Numbered from the stretch's first letter, positions 25,053 through 34,309 are shown. The stretch is DNA of 64,000 bases from Pseudomonadota bacterium (GCA_018242205.1 JAFECJ010000009.1:62001-126000), one strand, 5' to 3'. Made by a program: numbers and translations. The notes: generated from the sequence alone by a model not told the origin.

Positions 25053-26294
25053 ATGGTGGCGCTGCCGGAATTGCTGGGGGCCGTCCGCTTGGACCTTTAT
25101 CTGGTCGTTTATGAACTGGTGAGCGCGACGTTGCGCTGGCTGCATGTCGTCGCCGGCATCGCCTGGATCGGCTCGTCGTTCTACTTCATCCACCTCGATC
25201 TCAGCCTGCAGAAGCGCGCCGGCCTGCCCGACGGCGTCAAGGGCGACGCCTGGCAGATCCACGGCGGCGGCTTCTACCAGATGATCAAGTTTCTGGTGGC
25301 GCCGAAGAACATGCCGGACGAACTCACCTGGTTCAAATGGGAAGCTTATACCACCTGGCTGTCCGGGTTCGCGCTCCTGGTCGTCGTCTATTACATGCAG
25401 GCCGATCTGTTCCTGATCGACAAGTCGGTCCTCAATATGAGCGCGCCGATGGCGGCCGGAATCGCCTTCGCCACGCTGGTGGTGAGCTGGCTGGTCTATG
25501 AGGCTTTGTGCCGATCGCCGCTCGGCAGGCACGAAGTGGCGCTGGCGCTGGTCGGTTATGTCTATCTGGTGGCGCTGACTTACGGCTTCACCCATGTGTT
25601 CAGCGGCCGCGGCGCCTTCACCCAGATCGGCGCGCTGATCGGCACCATCATGGTCGCCAATGTGTTCGCGGTGATCATGCCGAACCAGCGCAAGACCGTG
25701 GCGGCGCTGATGGCCGGCGACAAGCCGAACCCGGTGTGGGGCGAACTCGGCAAGCAGCGCTCGGTGCACAACAATTACCTGACGCTGCCGGTCGTGTTCC
25801 TGATGCTGTCCAATCACTATCCGCTGTTCTTTGCCACCAAGTACAATTGGGTGATCGTCGCCATCGTGCTGATCATCGGCCCGGTGATCCGCCACTTCTT
25901 CAACGCGCGGCACGAGGGCAAGGAGAGTCCGTGGTGGACCTGGTTCGTCGCCGCCTTTGCCATGATGCTGGTGCTGTGGCTGACCACCACGGGGCCCAAG
26001 GACGCCGGCAAGACGGGCGTGCTGGAGGGCAAGCCGACTTTCGCGCAGGTCAATGAGATCGTCATGTCCCGCTGCAGCATGTGCCACACCGCCGAGCCGG
26101 TCTGGGCCGGCATTGGCGAGGCGCCGAAGGACATCCGGCTCGACAGCCCCGACGCCATCCGCCTGCATGCCAAGCTGATCGCGCTGCAGGCCGGCCATTC
26201 CAGCGCCATGCCGCCGGGCAATGTCACCGAGATCACATCGCAGGAGCGCCAGGTGCTGGCGGCGTGGTATGCGGCGGGAGCGCCGACCGAATGA
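25053..26294 (+). CDS. puuD: Membrane urate oxidase (urate hydroxylase) with cytochrome c domain
   Basis: Up to 413 residues. About eight transmembrane helices occupy residues 25-320, beginning TLRWLHVVAGIAWIGSSFYFIHLD. A periplasmic cytochrome c domain follows with the haem motif CSMCH (C341, C344, H345) and a likely distal methionine in SSAMPPGN. This is the PuuD architecture: urate is oxidised to 5-hydroxyisourate and electrons go to the respiratory chain instead of O2 directly. A TTG at 25089 with GGGGG upstream is an alternative start that matches the family N-terminus better than the ATG at 25053. The stop overlaps the next start (ATGA), so translation is coupled to the enzymes that process its product. 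Confidence 0.92.
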   Translation: MVALPELLGAVRLDLYLVVYELVSATLRWLHVVAGIAWIGSSFYFIHLDLSLQKRAGLPDGVKGDAWQIHGGGFYQMIKFLVAPKNMPDELTWFKWEAYTTWLSGFALLVVVYYMQADLFLIDKSVLNMSAPMAAGIAFATLVVSWLVYEALCRSPLGRHEVALALVGYVYLVALTYGFTHVFSGRGAFTQIGALIGTIMVANVFAVIMPNQRKTVAALMAGDKPNPVWGELGKQRSVHNNYLTLPVVFLMLSNHYPLFFATKYNWVIVAIVLIIGPVIRHFFNARHEGKESPWWTWFVAAFAMMLVLWLTTTGPKDAGKTGVLEGKPTFAQVNEIVMSRCSMCHTAEPVWAGIGEAPKDIRLDSPDAIRLHAKLIALQAGHSSAMPPGNVTEITSQERQVLAAWYAAGAPTE

Positions 26295-27178
26295 CGACAA
26301 TCACGCTCGACCAGCTCAACGCCATGAGTGCCGCCGACTTCACCGCGGCGCTGGCCGACATTTACGAGCATTCGCCCTGGGTGGCGGAAGCCGCTGCCAG
26401 GCAGCGGCCTTATCCGAGTCTTGCCGCGCTGCATGAGGCGATGGTCGCGGCGGTCAAAGCCGCGCCGCACGACGCGCGCATGAAGCTGATCGCCGCCCAT
26501 CCCGATCTCGCCGGCAAGGCGGCCCGCGCCGGCGCGCTGACGAAAGATTCGACAGCCGAGCAGACCAGCGCCGGGCTCGACCGCCTGAGCGAAGCCGACT
26601 ACGCGCGCTTCCATGAACTGAACGATGCCTACAAGGCCAAGTTCGGCATTCCCTTCATCGTCTGCGTGCGCCGGCACACCAAGGATTCCATCCTCGCCGA
26701 ATTCGAGCGCCGTCTCAGCCACGGCGATGCCGCCGAGACCGACACCGCGCTCGGCGAAATCGTCCGCATCGGCGCGCTGCGGCTCGACAGCCAAGTCAGC
26801 GCAGCCGAAAAACTGCCGGTCGCCGGCCGGCTGTCGACCCATGTGCTCGACACCCATAGCGGCCGGCCGGCCGAGGGCGTGGGGATCGAGCTCTGGGAAT
26901 TGTCGCGCGACGGCGCCGAACGCCTCATCGTCAGGACCGCGACCAACAAGGATGGCCGCACCGATGGGCCGCTGATCGGCGGCCGGCCGGTGCCGCGCGG
27001 CACCTATGAACTGCGTTTCGCCATCGGCGGCTATTTCCGGGCCCGCGGCGTGCCGCTGGCCGCTCCGCCATTCCTCGACATCGTACCGATCCGCTTCGGC
27101 GTCGCCGAGCCGGAAGGGCATTATCACGTGCCGATCTCGGCCTCGCCCTGGGCCTACGGAACCTACCGAGGCAGCTAA
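26291..27178 (+). CDS. OHCU decarboxylase / 5-hydroxyisourate hydrolase fusion (UraD-HiuH)
   Basis: A 295-residue bifunctional enzyme. Residues 1-165 are OHCU decarboxylase: LIAAHPDLAGKAA with the catalytic histidine H70, then DAYKAKFGIPFIVCVR. Residues about 178-295 are the transthyretin-like 5-hydroxyisourate hydrolase: STHVLDTHSGRPAEGV at its start, GHYHVPI, and the diagnostic C-terminal YRGS. The hydrolase acts before the decarboxylase in the pathway, giving (S)-allantoin from 5-hydroxyisourate without release of the unstable intermediate. The start codon overlaps the puuD stop. Both domains look complete. Confidence 0.93.
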   Translation: MTTITLDQLNAMSAADFTAALADIYEHSPWVAEAAARQRPYPSLAALHEAMVAAVKAAPHDARMKLIAAHPDLAGKAARAGALTKDSTAEQTSAGLDRLSEADYARFHELNDAYKAKFGIPFIVCVRRHTKDSILAEFERRLSHGDAAETDTALGEIVRIGALRLDSQVSAAEKLPVAGRLSTHVLDTHSGRPAEGVGIELWELSRDGAERLIVRTATNKDGRTDGPLIGGRPVPRGTYELRFAIGGYFRARGVPLAAPPFLDIVPIRFGVAEPEGHYHVPISASPWAYGTYRGS

Positions 27179-27273
27179 ACCCGTTTTGCCCAAAGCGCAG
27201 GCCGCAGCGCCGCAATTGCCGCGTGGATAGGCAGGGCCTGGTGACAATTGGTGCCTTCAACTGCCGTCGAAAT

Positions 27274-27289
27274 TGGCACAGTATTGGCT
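27274..27289 (+). promoter_or_regulatory. Sigma-54 (RpoN)-type promoter of the purine ABC importer
   Basis: TGGCACAGTATTGGCT matches the -24/-12 consensus TGGCACRNNNNTTGCW in all fixed positions but one (G for T at 27286), with the required GG-to-GC spacing (GG 27275-27276, GC 27287-27288). Transcription would start near 27300, 60 bp before the importer ATPase ATG at 27360. Sigma-54 control would tie purine uptake to nitrogen status. An NtrC-type upstream site was not recognised. Confidence 0.72.
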
Positions 27290-27359
27290 TGTCGTTTTTC
27301 TGAACGCTGCCCGGGGGACAAGGCGGCGTCGCGGTCTGAGTAAAAGGGCAGCCTTCCAT

Positions 27360-28931
27360 ATGTCGGACCAGGAGTCGGCCAGTCATTCCGCGCGCGCGCC
27401 GCTGCTCCAGGCCATCGGCATCACCAAGCGTTACGGCAGCTTCCTCGCCAATGACGACGTCTCGATCGACCTCTTTCCCGGTGAGATCCATGCCCTGCTC
27501 GGCGAGAACGGCGCCGGCAAATCGACCTTGGTCAAGACGATGTACGGGCTCATCCAGCCGAGCGCCGGCGAACTGCGCTGGCAGGGCGAGAAGATCGAAC
27601 TGACCGGACCGGCCGATGCCCGTTCGCGCGGCATCGCCATGGTGTTCCAGCATTTCTCGCTGTTCGACAACCTGACGGTCGCCGAAAACGTCGCGCTCGG
27701 CCTCGATGGCTCGGAGAGCTTCGCCGCGATGTCGGCGCGGCTGGCGCAGGTGTCGCGCGATTACGGCCTGCCGCTCGATCCCAAGCGCGAAGTGTGGCGG
27801 CTGTCGGTCGGCGAGCGCCAGCGCATCGAGATCGTGCGCGCGCTGATGCAGAACCCGAAGCTGCTGATCCTCGACGAGCCGACCGCGGTGCTGACGCCGC
27901 AGGAGGCCGACCAGCTCTTCACCGTGCTCGAACGGCTCAAGAGCGAAGGCCGCGCCCTGCTCTACATCTCGCACAAGTTAGATGAGGTGAAGCGGCTGTG
28001 CGACACCGCGACCATTCTGCGCGGCGGCAAGAAGGTCGCGACCTGCAATCCGCGCGAAGAAACCGCAGCCTCGATGGCGCGCATGATGGTCGGCGCCGAT
28101 ATCGGCGAAGTCAAAGCGACCACGGCGCGCGCCGTCACCATCCCGCGGCTCCTGATCCGCGATCTGTCGCTGGAGCCGGACGATCCGCACGGCACTTATT
28201 TGCGCAATGTGTCGGTCGAAGTGTTCGGCGGCGAAATCCTCGGCATCGCCGGCGTCGCCGGCAATGGCCAGGACGAACTGTTCGCGGCTTTGTCCGGCGA
28301 GCGACTGTGTCCGAACGAGGACGATGTCATCATCGACGGCCACGCCGCCGGTCATCTGTCGGTGACGCCACGCCGCAAGTTAGGGGCCGCCTTCGTGCCG
28401 GAAGAGCGCCTCGGCCACGGCACCGCGCCGCGCATGAAACTGTCGGAGAACGCCCTGCTCACCGGCCATGCGGCGAGCCGCATGGTCAAGCACGGCTTCG
28501 TCGACCGACCGGCGACGCTGAAAGCCGTCGACGCCACCACGCAATCGTTCGACGTGCGCAAGGCCAAGCGCGACCCGGAAGCGGCGTCTCTCTCCGGCGG
28601 CAATCTGCAGAAATTCATCGTCGGCCGCGAAATCCTGCGCGAGCCCGGCGTGCTGGTGGTGAGCCAGCCGACCTGGGGCGTCGATGCCGGCGCCGCCGCG
28701 GTGATCCGCCAGGCGCTGCTCGATCTGTCCGGTCGCGGCTCGGCGGTGCTGGTGATCAGCCAGGATCTCGACGAACTCATCGAGATTTCCGACCGCATCG
28801 CGGTGATGTTCCACGGCACCTTGTCGGAACCGATCGCACGCGCGGAGGCGACGCGCGAGAAGCTCGGTCTCCTGATGGGCGGCGCAGCGCCCGAAAGCAT
28901 CAAGGAGGCCGCGCATGCCGTTGGTGCTTGA
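27360..28931 (+). CDS. Purine/nucleoside ABC importer, duplicated ATPase (BmpA-type system)
   Basis: A 523-residue ATPase with two ABC domains. The first has ALLGENGAGKSTL (Walker A), LSVGERQR and LLILDEPTAVLTPQ. The second has the degenerate GVAGNGQDE in place of Walker A, LSGGNLQK and VVSQPTWGVD, as usual for the CUT2/NupO-like ATPases. ATG 27360 is chosen: AAAGGG lies upstream and a longer frame would begin inside the sigma-54 promoter. The permease start overlaps its end by 17 bp. Together with the two permeases and the BMP-type binding protein it forms an importer for nucleosides or purine bases; purine genes on both sides support this substrate. Confidence 0.9.
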   Translation: MSDQESASHSARAPLLQAIGITKRYGSFLANDDVSIDLFPGEIHALLGENGAGKSTLVKTMYGLIQPSAGELRWQGEKIELTGPADARSRGIAMVFQHFSLFDNLTVAENVALGLDGSESFAAMSARLAQVSRDYGLPLDPKREVWRLSVGERQRIEIVRALMQNPKLLILDEPTAVLTPQEADQLFTVLERLKSEGRALLYISHKLDEVKRLCDTATILRGGKKVATCNPREETAASMARMMVGADIGEVKATTARAVTIPRLLIRDLSLEPDDPHGTYLRNVSVEVFGGEILGIAGVAGNGQDELFAALSGERLCPNEDDVIIDGHAAGHLSVTPRRKLGAAFVPEERLGHGTAPRMKLSENALLTGHAASRMVKHGFVDRPATLKAVDATTQSFDVRKAKRDPEAASLSGGNLQKFIVGREILREPGVLVVSQPTWGVDAGAAAVIRQALLDLSGRGSAVLVISQDLDELIEISDRIAVMFHGTLSEPIARAEATREKLGLLMGGAAPESIKEAAHAVGA

Positions 28932-29994
28932 GAAACGCGCCGAGCGCTCGGCCTTCATCGCCATCGCCTCGCCGGTGCTCGCCATTGCCCTGACGCTGGT
29001 AACGATGTCGATCCTGCTACTGGCGCTCGGCAAGAATCCGTTAATGGCGCTCTATGTGTATTTCGTCGAGCCGCTGACCGACCCTTATTCCCTGATGGAA
29101 ATCGCGGTGAAGGCTTCTCCGCTCGTCATGATCGCGATCGGGCTGTCGCTCTGCTACCTCGCCAATGTCTGGAACATCGGCGCCGAGGGCCAGTTCATCA
29201 TGGGCGCGGTGACCGGCAGCTATCTAGCCGTCGTCACCAATGGCAGCGACGTCGGCCACTGGCTGGTGATCGTGATGCTGATCATGGGCGCGATCGGCGG
29301 CGCGCTATGGGCGCTGATCCCGGCGATCTGCCGCGTGCGCTTCGGCGCCAATGAAATCCTCACTTCGCTGATGCTGGTCTATGTCGCCGACCTGATCATG
29401 GATTATCTGGTGCGCGGGCCGTGGCGCGACCCGAAGGGGTTGAACTTCCCGACCACGGCCTCGTTCGATCCATCGGCGACGGTGCCGGTGATCCTCGACG
29501 GCGGCCGGCTGCATGCCGGCGTCATCGTCACCTTGGCGGTGGTGGCGGTCGCGGCGGTGATGCTGGGCCGCACCATCAAGGGCTTCGAAATTCGTGTCGT
29601 TGGAGCTGCGCCGCGCGCGGCGCGTTTCGCCGGCTTCAAGTCGGACCGGCTGGTGATCTTCACCTTCCTGATTTCCGGAGCGCTGTCCGGCCTCGCCGGC
29701 ATCATCGAGGTCGCGGGCCCCGTCGGGGTGCTGCAGCCCGGCATCTCGCCCGGCTATGGCTTCACCGCGATCATCGTCGCCTTCCTCGGCCGCCTCAATC
29801 CGATCGGCATCCTGATCGCCGGCCTGTTCCTGGCGCTGACTTTCATCGGCGGCGAAGGCGCGCAGATCTCGATGAAGATCCCGCTCGACCTCACCAAGGT
29901 GTTCCAGGGCGTGCTGTTGTTCTACGTGCTCGCCTGCGACAGCCTCATCCTCTACCGCATCCGCCTGATCGGCGCACAATCGAAAACCGCATGA
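28915..29994 (+). CDS. ABC importer permease 1 (BmpA-type system)
   Basis: A 359-residue BPD-transport-2 family permease with about nine hydrophobic segments. NIGAEGQFIMGAV near residue 85 and RFGANEILTSLMLVYVADL near 140 are typical of the YufP/NupP-like permease. The start overlaps the ATPase gene by 17 bp. It is expected to pair with the shorter permease encoded next to build the channel. Confidence 0.88.
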   Translation: MPLVLEKRAERSAFIAIASPVLAIALTLVTMSILLLALGKNPLMALYVYFVEPLTDPYSLMEIAVKASPLVMIAIGLSLCYLANVWNIGAEGQFIMGAVTGSYLAVVTNGSDVGHWLVIVMLIMGAIGGALWALIPAICRVRFGANEILTSLMLVYVADLIMDYLVRGPWRDPKGLNFPTTASFDPSATVPVILDGGRLHAGVIVTLAVVAVAAVMLGRTIKGFEIRVVGAAPRAARFAGFKSDRLVIFTFLISGALSGLAGIIEVAGPVGVLQPGISPGYGFTAIIVAFLGRLNPIGILIAGLFLALTFIGGEGAQISMKIPLDLTKVFQGVLLFYVLACDSLILYRIRLIGAQSKTA

Positions 29995-30003
29995 GCCGCC
30001 CGC

Positions 30004-30924
30004 ATGCCGATCGTTGAAGCCATCATCATCTCCGTGATCGCCGCCTCGACGCCACTGTTGCTGGCGGCGGCCGGAGAACTCGTCGTCGAGCGCTCCGGCG
30101 TGCTCAATCTCGGCGTCGAAGGCATGATGATCATGGGCGCGGCCTGCGGCTTCGCCGGCGCTTACCTCAGCGGCTCGACCTTTGTCGGCGCGCTCTGCGG
30201 CATCGCCGCCGGCATGGCGCTGTCCTTCGTCTTCGCGGTGCTGACGCTCGGGCTCGCGGTCAACCAGGTGGCGGCGGGCCTTGCGCTCACCATTCTCGGC
30301 GTCGGCCTGTCCGGCCTTATCGGCGCTGGGTTCGTCGGCCAGAAGATTACTCCCGCGCCGCATCTCTACATTCCCGGGCTGTCCGACATTCCGGTCGTCG
30401 GCAAGATGCTGTTCGCGCAGGACGGCTTCGTCTATTTCTCCGTCGTCCTTGTCATCGGCATCTGGTGGTTTCTGTACCGCACGCGCGGCGGCCTGATCCT
30501 GCGCGCGGTCGGCGACAGCCACACCTCGGCGCATGCGCTCGGCTATCCGGTGTTGAAGATCAGGCTGATGGCGGTGCTATTCGGCGGCGGCTGTGCCGGT
30601 CTAGCCGGCGCTTTCCTGCCACTGGCTTATACGCCGTTCTTCATTCCCGGCATGACTGCCGGCCGTGGCTGGATCGCACTGGCGCTGGTGGTGTTCTCGT
30701 CGTGGCTGCCGGGGAGGCTCGTGGCCGGCGCTTATCTGTTCGGCGCCGTCAGCATTCTGCAACTGCACGCGCAGGCCCTCGGCCTCGGCATTCCCTCGCA
30801 ACTGATGACGTCACTGCCTTATCTCGCGACCGTGATCGTTCTCGTTCTCATTTCCCGGGGCCGCGGCAGCACGGGGTCGGTGGCGCCGGCCTCGCTCGGC
30901 GTCGTCTTCGTCCCGGATCGATAA
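30004..30924 (+). CDS. ABC importer permease 2 (BmpA-type system)
   Basis: A 306-residue BPD-transport-2 permease, seen from ERSGVLNLGVEGMMIMGA near residue 35 and VNQVAAGLALTILGVGLSG near 87, which resemble YufQ/NupQ. It starts 9 bp after permease 1. The end (GSTGSVAPASLGVVFVPDR) is hydrophilic. It completes the membrane part of the importer. Confidence 0.88.
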   Translation: MPIVEAIIISVIAASTPLLLAAAGELVVERSGVLNLGVEGMMIMGAACGFAGAYLSGSTFVGALCGIAAGMALSFVFAVLTLGLAVNQVAAGLALTILGVGLSGLIGAGFVGQKITPAPHLYIPGLSDIPVVGKMLFAQDGFVYFSVVLVIGIWWFLYRTRGGLILRAVGDSHTSAHALGYPVLKIRLMAVLFGGGCAGLAGAFLPLAYTPFFIPGMTAGRGWIALALVVFSSWLPGRLVAGAYLFGAVSILQLHAQALGLGIPSQLMTSLPYLATVIVLVLISRGRGSTGSVAPASLGVVFVPDR

Positions 30925-30959
30925 GCAATTCGTCTCGTCACTTTCAAATGGAGCTGAAC

Positions 30960-32039
30960 ATGAAAAGACTTCTGATGACCGCCGCGGCGGCGGCCTTGGC
31001 ACTCGCCGCAACCGCGTTCAACGCCTCGGCCGCCGACAAGCTGAAGGTCGGTTTCATCTATCTCGGCCCGGTCGGCGATCTCGGCTGGACCTACATGCAC
31101 GAAGTGGCGCGCCAGGCGCTGGTCAAGGAGCTCGGCGACAAGATCGAGACCACCTATCTCGAGAACGTCAACGAGGGCCCGGACTCGGAACGGTCGATCG
31201 TGCAGCTCGCCCGCACCGGCCACCAGCTCATCTTCACCACGTCGTTCGGCTACATGGACCCGACGGTGAAGGTCGCCAAGCAATTCCCGAAGATCAAGTT
31301 CGAACACGCTACCGGCTACAAGCGCGCGCCGAACCTCGGCACCTATTCCGGCCGTTTCTATGAAGGCCGCTACATCCAGGGCGTGATCGCCGCCAAAATG
31401 TCGAAGACCGGCACGCTCGGCTACATCGCCTCGTTCCCGATTCCGGAAGTGATCTCCGGCATCAATGCCACCATGTTAGGGGCGCAGTCGGTCAACCCGA
31501 ACATCAAGGTCAAGATCATCTGGGTCAACACCTGGTTCGATCCCGGCAAGGAAGCCGACGCCGCCAAGGCGCTGGCCGACCAGGGCGCCGACGTGCTGAT
31601 GCAGCACACCGATAGTCCGGCGGCGATGCAGGTCGCGCAACAGCGCGGCATCTACGCGTTCGGCCAGGATTCGGACATGATCAAGTTCGGTCCGAAGTCG
31701 CAGCTCACGGCCATCGTCAACAACTGGGGCCCCTACTACATCAAGCAGACCAAGGCCGTGCTCGCCGGCACCTGGAAGTCGGAAGACACCTGGGATGGCC
31801 TGAAGGAAAAGATGGTGGTGATGGCGCCCTTCACCAACATGCCGGACGACGTGAAGAAGCTGGCCGAGAAGACCGAAGCCGGCATCGTCGACGGCTCGAT
31901 CGTGCCGTTCAAGTGCCCGGTGCTCGGCCAGGACGGCAAACCGATCGAATGCAAGGGCGGCACGCATCTCGATGCCGGCCAGATCCTCGGCATGAACTTC
32001 TACGTCAAGGGCGTCGACGACAAGTTCCCGAGCAAGTGA
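30960..32039 (+). CDS. BMP-family (BmpA/PnrA-like) periplasmic binding protein
   Basis: A 359-residue binding protein with a signal peptide (about residues 1-25, MKRLLMTAAAAALALAATA, cleavage near ASA-AD). VGFIYLGPVGDLGWTYMHE, the region NEGPDSERSIVQLARTGHQLI and DVLMQHTDSPAAMQVAQ are typical of the BMP domain that binds nucleosides or purines. The start at 30960 is chosen because GGAGC lies 7 bp upstream. It is the last gene of the importer operon and is followed by a strong terminator. Confidence 0.92.
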   Translation: MKRLLMTAAAAALALAATAFNASAADKLKVGFIYLGPVGDLGWTYMHEVARQALVKELGDKIETTYLENVNEGPDSERSIVQLARTGHQLIFTTSFGYMDPTVKVAKQFPKIKFEHATGYKRAPNLGTYSGRFYEGRYIQGVIAAKMSKTGTLGYIASFPIPEVISGINATMLGAQSVNPNIKVKIIWVNTWFDPGKEADAAKALADQGADVLMQHTDSPAAMQVAQQRGIYAFGQDSDMIKFGPKSQLTAIVNNWGPYYIKQTKAVLAGTWKSEDTWDGLKEKMVVMAPFTNMPDDVKKLAEKTEAGIVDGSIVPFKCPVLGQDGKPIECKGGTHLDAGQILGMNFYVKGVDDKFPSK

Positions 32040-32048
32040 CGTGATGAA

Positions 32049-32080
32049 GCGAGGGAGGCCGCTCGCCTCCCTCGCCATTC
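32049..32080 (+). terminator. Intrinsic terminator of the purine importer operon
   Basis: A perfect 11-bp stem (GCGAGGGAGGC 32049-32059 and GCCTCCCTCGC 32065-32075) with a 5-nt loop is followed by a T-rich CATTCTTT. It separates the operon from the convergent deaminase gene and may serve both. Confidence 0.85.
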
Positions 32081-32090
32081 TTTCATGACG

Positions 32091-33431
32091 TCAGCCCTGC
32101 ACCGTTCTTGCCGCCGCCTGATGGCGGCGCATCAGGCCGGCGATATCGAGGCCGGGAATGGCGCCGTCGATTACCGTCCATTGGCCCTCGATCATGACGC
32201 GGTCGGCGCGATGCGCGCCGCACAGAACCAGCGCCGCGAGCGGATCGCCGTAACCGGAAAAACGAAGCTCATCGAGCTTGTACAGCGCCAGATCGGCGCG
32301 CTTGCCGACGGCGATCGCGCCCAGCTCGGGCCGGCCGACACAGGCCGCCGAGCCTTGCGTCGCCCAACGCAGCGCGTCCTTGTGGCTGACCTTGGTGACG
32401 CCGTAGCGCCCGCGCTGCAACAGGAACGCGGCGCGCACCTCCTGCATCAAATTGGATTCATCGTTCGACGCCGAGCCGTCGACGCCGAGGCCGACGGCAA
32501 CACCAGCGGCTTCCAACTCGCACACCGGACAATGGCCGGAGGCGAGCGTCTGGTTCGAGCAGGCGCAATGGCTGATCGACACTCTGCCCTTGGCGAGGCG
32601 CGGCATTTCGGTCTTGTCGAAGAACACGCCATGCGCCAGCCAGGTACGGTGATTGAGCCAGCCGCAATCTTCCAGATAATCGAGCGGCCGGCATTGATAG
32701 AGCTGCTGGCAGAAGGCGTTCTCGTCCTCGGTCTCGGCGAGATGGGTATGCAGGCGCACGTCGAGCCTGTCGGCCAGCGCCGCGGTCGCCTTCATCAGCG
32801 ACGTCGTCACCGAGAACGGCGAGCACGGCGCCAGCGCCACCTGCGTCATCGCTGCTTCGCCACGTTCATGATAGCGCGCCACCACGCGCTCGGAGTCGGC
32901 GAGGATGGTGTCCTCGTCCTGCACGACCGAGTCCGGCGGCAGGCCGCCGTCGCGCTCGGACAGGTTCATCGAGCCGCGCGTCAAGAGCACGCGAATGCCG
33001 AGGCGCTTGGCCGACGCAACCTCGATATCGACGCCGTCTTCCAGACCCTTGGGAAAGACGTAATGGTGATCGGTAGTGGTGGTGCAGCCCGACAGCATCA
33101 GCTCGGCCATCGCCACCGTAACCGCAGCGTCCAATGCCTCCGGCGTCATTTTCGCCCAGATCGGATACAGCGCCTTGAGCCACGGGAACAATTCGCGGTC
33201 GAGCGCGGCCGGGACGGCGCGGGTCAGCGTCTGGTAGAAGTGATGATGCGTGTTGATAAGACCGGGAATGACGGCATGGTCGCGCGCCTCGAACGCCCTG
33301 GCATTCGGCGTCGCGGGCTCCTGGCCCTTGCCGACGAGTTCTACAATGGCGCCATCCTTGACGACGACGCCGCGTTCGGCGCCGTCAGCAAGAATGGCCA
33401 AGGGGTCCTTGATCCAGAGGGGGTCGGTCAT
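32091..33431 (-). CDS. 8-oxoguanine deaminase (amidohydrolase)
   Basis: A 446-residue amidohydrolase-superfamily enzyme. The metal-binding HxH is H62/H64 in LINTHHHFYQTLTR; HTHLAETEDE, LAHGVFFD and the catalytic aspartate in LGVDGSASND follow in order. The sequence is closest in layout to 8-oxoguanine deaminases of the Pa0142 type, which convert 8-oxoguanine to urate and ammonia; related chlorohydrolases of the AtzB/TrzN group are less likely in this context. Its product is the substrate of PuuD, so it is a second entry into urate beside xanthine dehydrogenase. It is divergent from the FAD subunit gene. Confidence 0.85.
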   Translation of the reverse strand: MTDPLWIKDPLAILADGAERGVVVKDGAIVELVGKGQEPATPNARAFEARDHAVIPGLINTHHHFYQTLTRAVPAALDRELFPWLKALYPIWAKMTPEALDAAVTVAMAELMLSGCTTTTDHHYVFPKGLEDGVDIEVASAKRLGIRVLLTRGSMNLSERDGGLPPDSVVQDEDTILADSERVVARYHERGEAAMTQVALAPCSPFSVTTSLMKATAALADRLDVRLHTHLAETEDENAFCQQLYQCRPLDYLEDCGWLNHRTWLAHGVFFDKTEMPRLAKGRVSISHCACSNQTLASGHCPVCELEAAGVAVGLGVDGSASNDESNLMQEVRAAFLLQRGRYGVTKVSHKDALRWATQGSAACVGRPELGAIAVGKRADLALYKLDELRFSGYGDPLAALVLCGAHRADRVMIEGQWTVIDGAIPGLDIAGLMRRHQAAARTVQG

Positions 33432-33452
33432 TCCGTACTCCGCGTTCGCGCC

Positions 33453-33462
33453 AACTATAGTT
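33453..33462. promoter_or_regulatory. AACTATAGTT palindrome between deaminase and xanthine dehydrogenase
   Basis: A perfect 10-bp palindrome in the 59-bp divergent gap, AT-rich in GC-rich surroundings. It may be an operator or part of an overlapping promoter pair. Short palindromes like this arise by chance, so this is a weak call. Confidence 0.3.
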
Positions 33463-33490
33463 CGTCGCCGCTTCAGGGCCAGAGGGCGTC

Positions 33491-34309
33491 ATGGACCTGA
33501 ATACGATCACCGACATCGTCCGGCCGTCCGGCCGCGATGAATTGCCGGCCTGGCGGCAAGGTGACGCCTTTGTCGGCGGCGGCACCTGGCTGTTCTCCGA
33601 GCCACAAAACAAGCTGACGCGGCTGATCGACCTGTCGACTTTGGGCTGGGAACCGCTGCGGGTCTCCGATCAAGGCCTGGAGATCGCCGCCACCTGCACC
33701 ATCGCACAGCTCGACGGCCTGGCTGCGCCGCCAAGCTGGATCGCAGCGCCGCTGATCGGCCAGTGCTGCCGCGCTTTCCTCGCCTCGTTCAAGATCTGGA
33801 ACGTCGCCACCGTCGGCGGCAATCTCTGCATGTCGCTGCCGGCCGGGCCGATGATCTCGCTCACCACCGCGCTCGATGGCGACTTGCGGCTGTGGGCGCC
33901 GGATGGCGGTGAGCGGCGCATTGCGGTCGCCGATTTCGTCAAGGGGCCGCTCAGCAATGAACTCAGACCCGGCGAGATCGTCCGCGCCATTCATCTGCCG
34001 CGCGCCGCGCTGACGCGGCGCACGGCATTCCGCCAGATTTCGTTGCAGAAATTCGGCCGCTCCGCCGCGCTGATCATCGGCACGCGCGATGCCAGCGGCG
34101 CCTTCGTCCTCACCGTGACGGCGTCGACGCCGCAGCCCTATCAATTCCGCTTTGATGCCCCGCCCTCGGCCGATGACCTCACATCGCAAATCGACGCCAC
34201 GATCGCCGGCAACTGGTACGACGACATTCACGGCCTGCCGGCCTGGCGGCGCGCCATGACCTTGCATTTCGCCCGCGAGATCCGCGATGAACTCGGGGAC
34301 GCGCCATGA
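33491..34309 (+). CDS. Xanthine dehydrogenase-type FAD-binding subunit
   Basis: A 272-residue CoxM/XdhB-type flavoprotein subunit. FVGGGTWLF near residue 28 and the FAD segment NVATVGGNLCMSLPAGP near 105 mark the PCMH-type fold; FRQISLQKFGRSAA near 180 starts the CO-dehydrogenase flavoprotein C-terminal domain, which is short here. It would pass electrons from the Fe-S centres to NAD or a membrane acceptor. The stop overlaps the start of the fused 2Fe-2S/Mo subunit by ATGA, so the two subunits are translationally coupled. Confidence 0.87.
   Translation: MDLNTITDIVRPSGRDELPAWRQGDAFVGGGTWLFSEPQNKLTRLIDLSTLGWEPLRVSDQGLEIAATCTIAQLDGLAAPPSWIAAPLIGQCCRAFLASFKIWNVATVGGNLCMSLPAGPMISLTTALDGDLRLWAPDGGERRIAVADFVKGPLSNELRPGEIVRAIHLPRAALTRRTAFRQISLQKFGRSAALIIGTRDASGAFVLTVTASTPQPYQFRFDAPPSADDLTSQIDATIAGNWYDDIHGLPAWRRAMTLHFAREIRDELGDAP

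Noticed and set aside
27273..27359. Longer N-terminus for the purine importer ATPase
   Set aside because: It would begin inside the sigma-54 promoter element and has no homologous residues; the ATG at 27360 has a ribosome-binding site.
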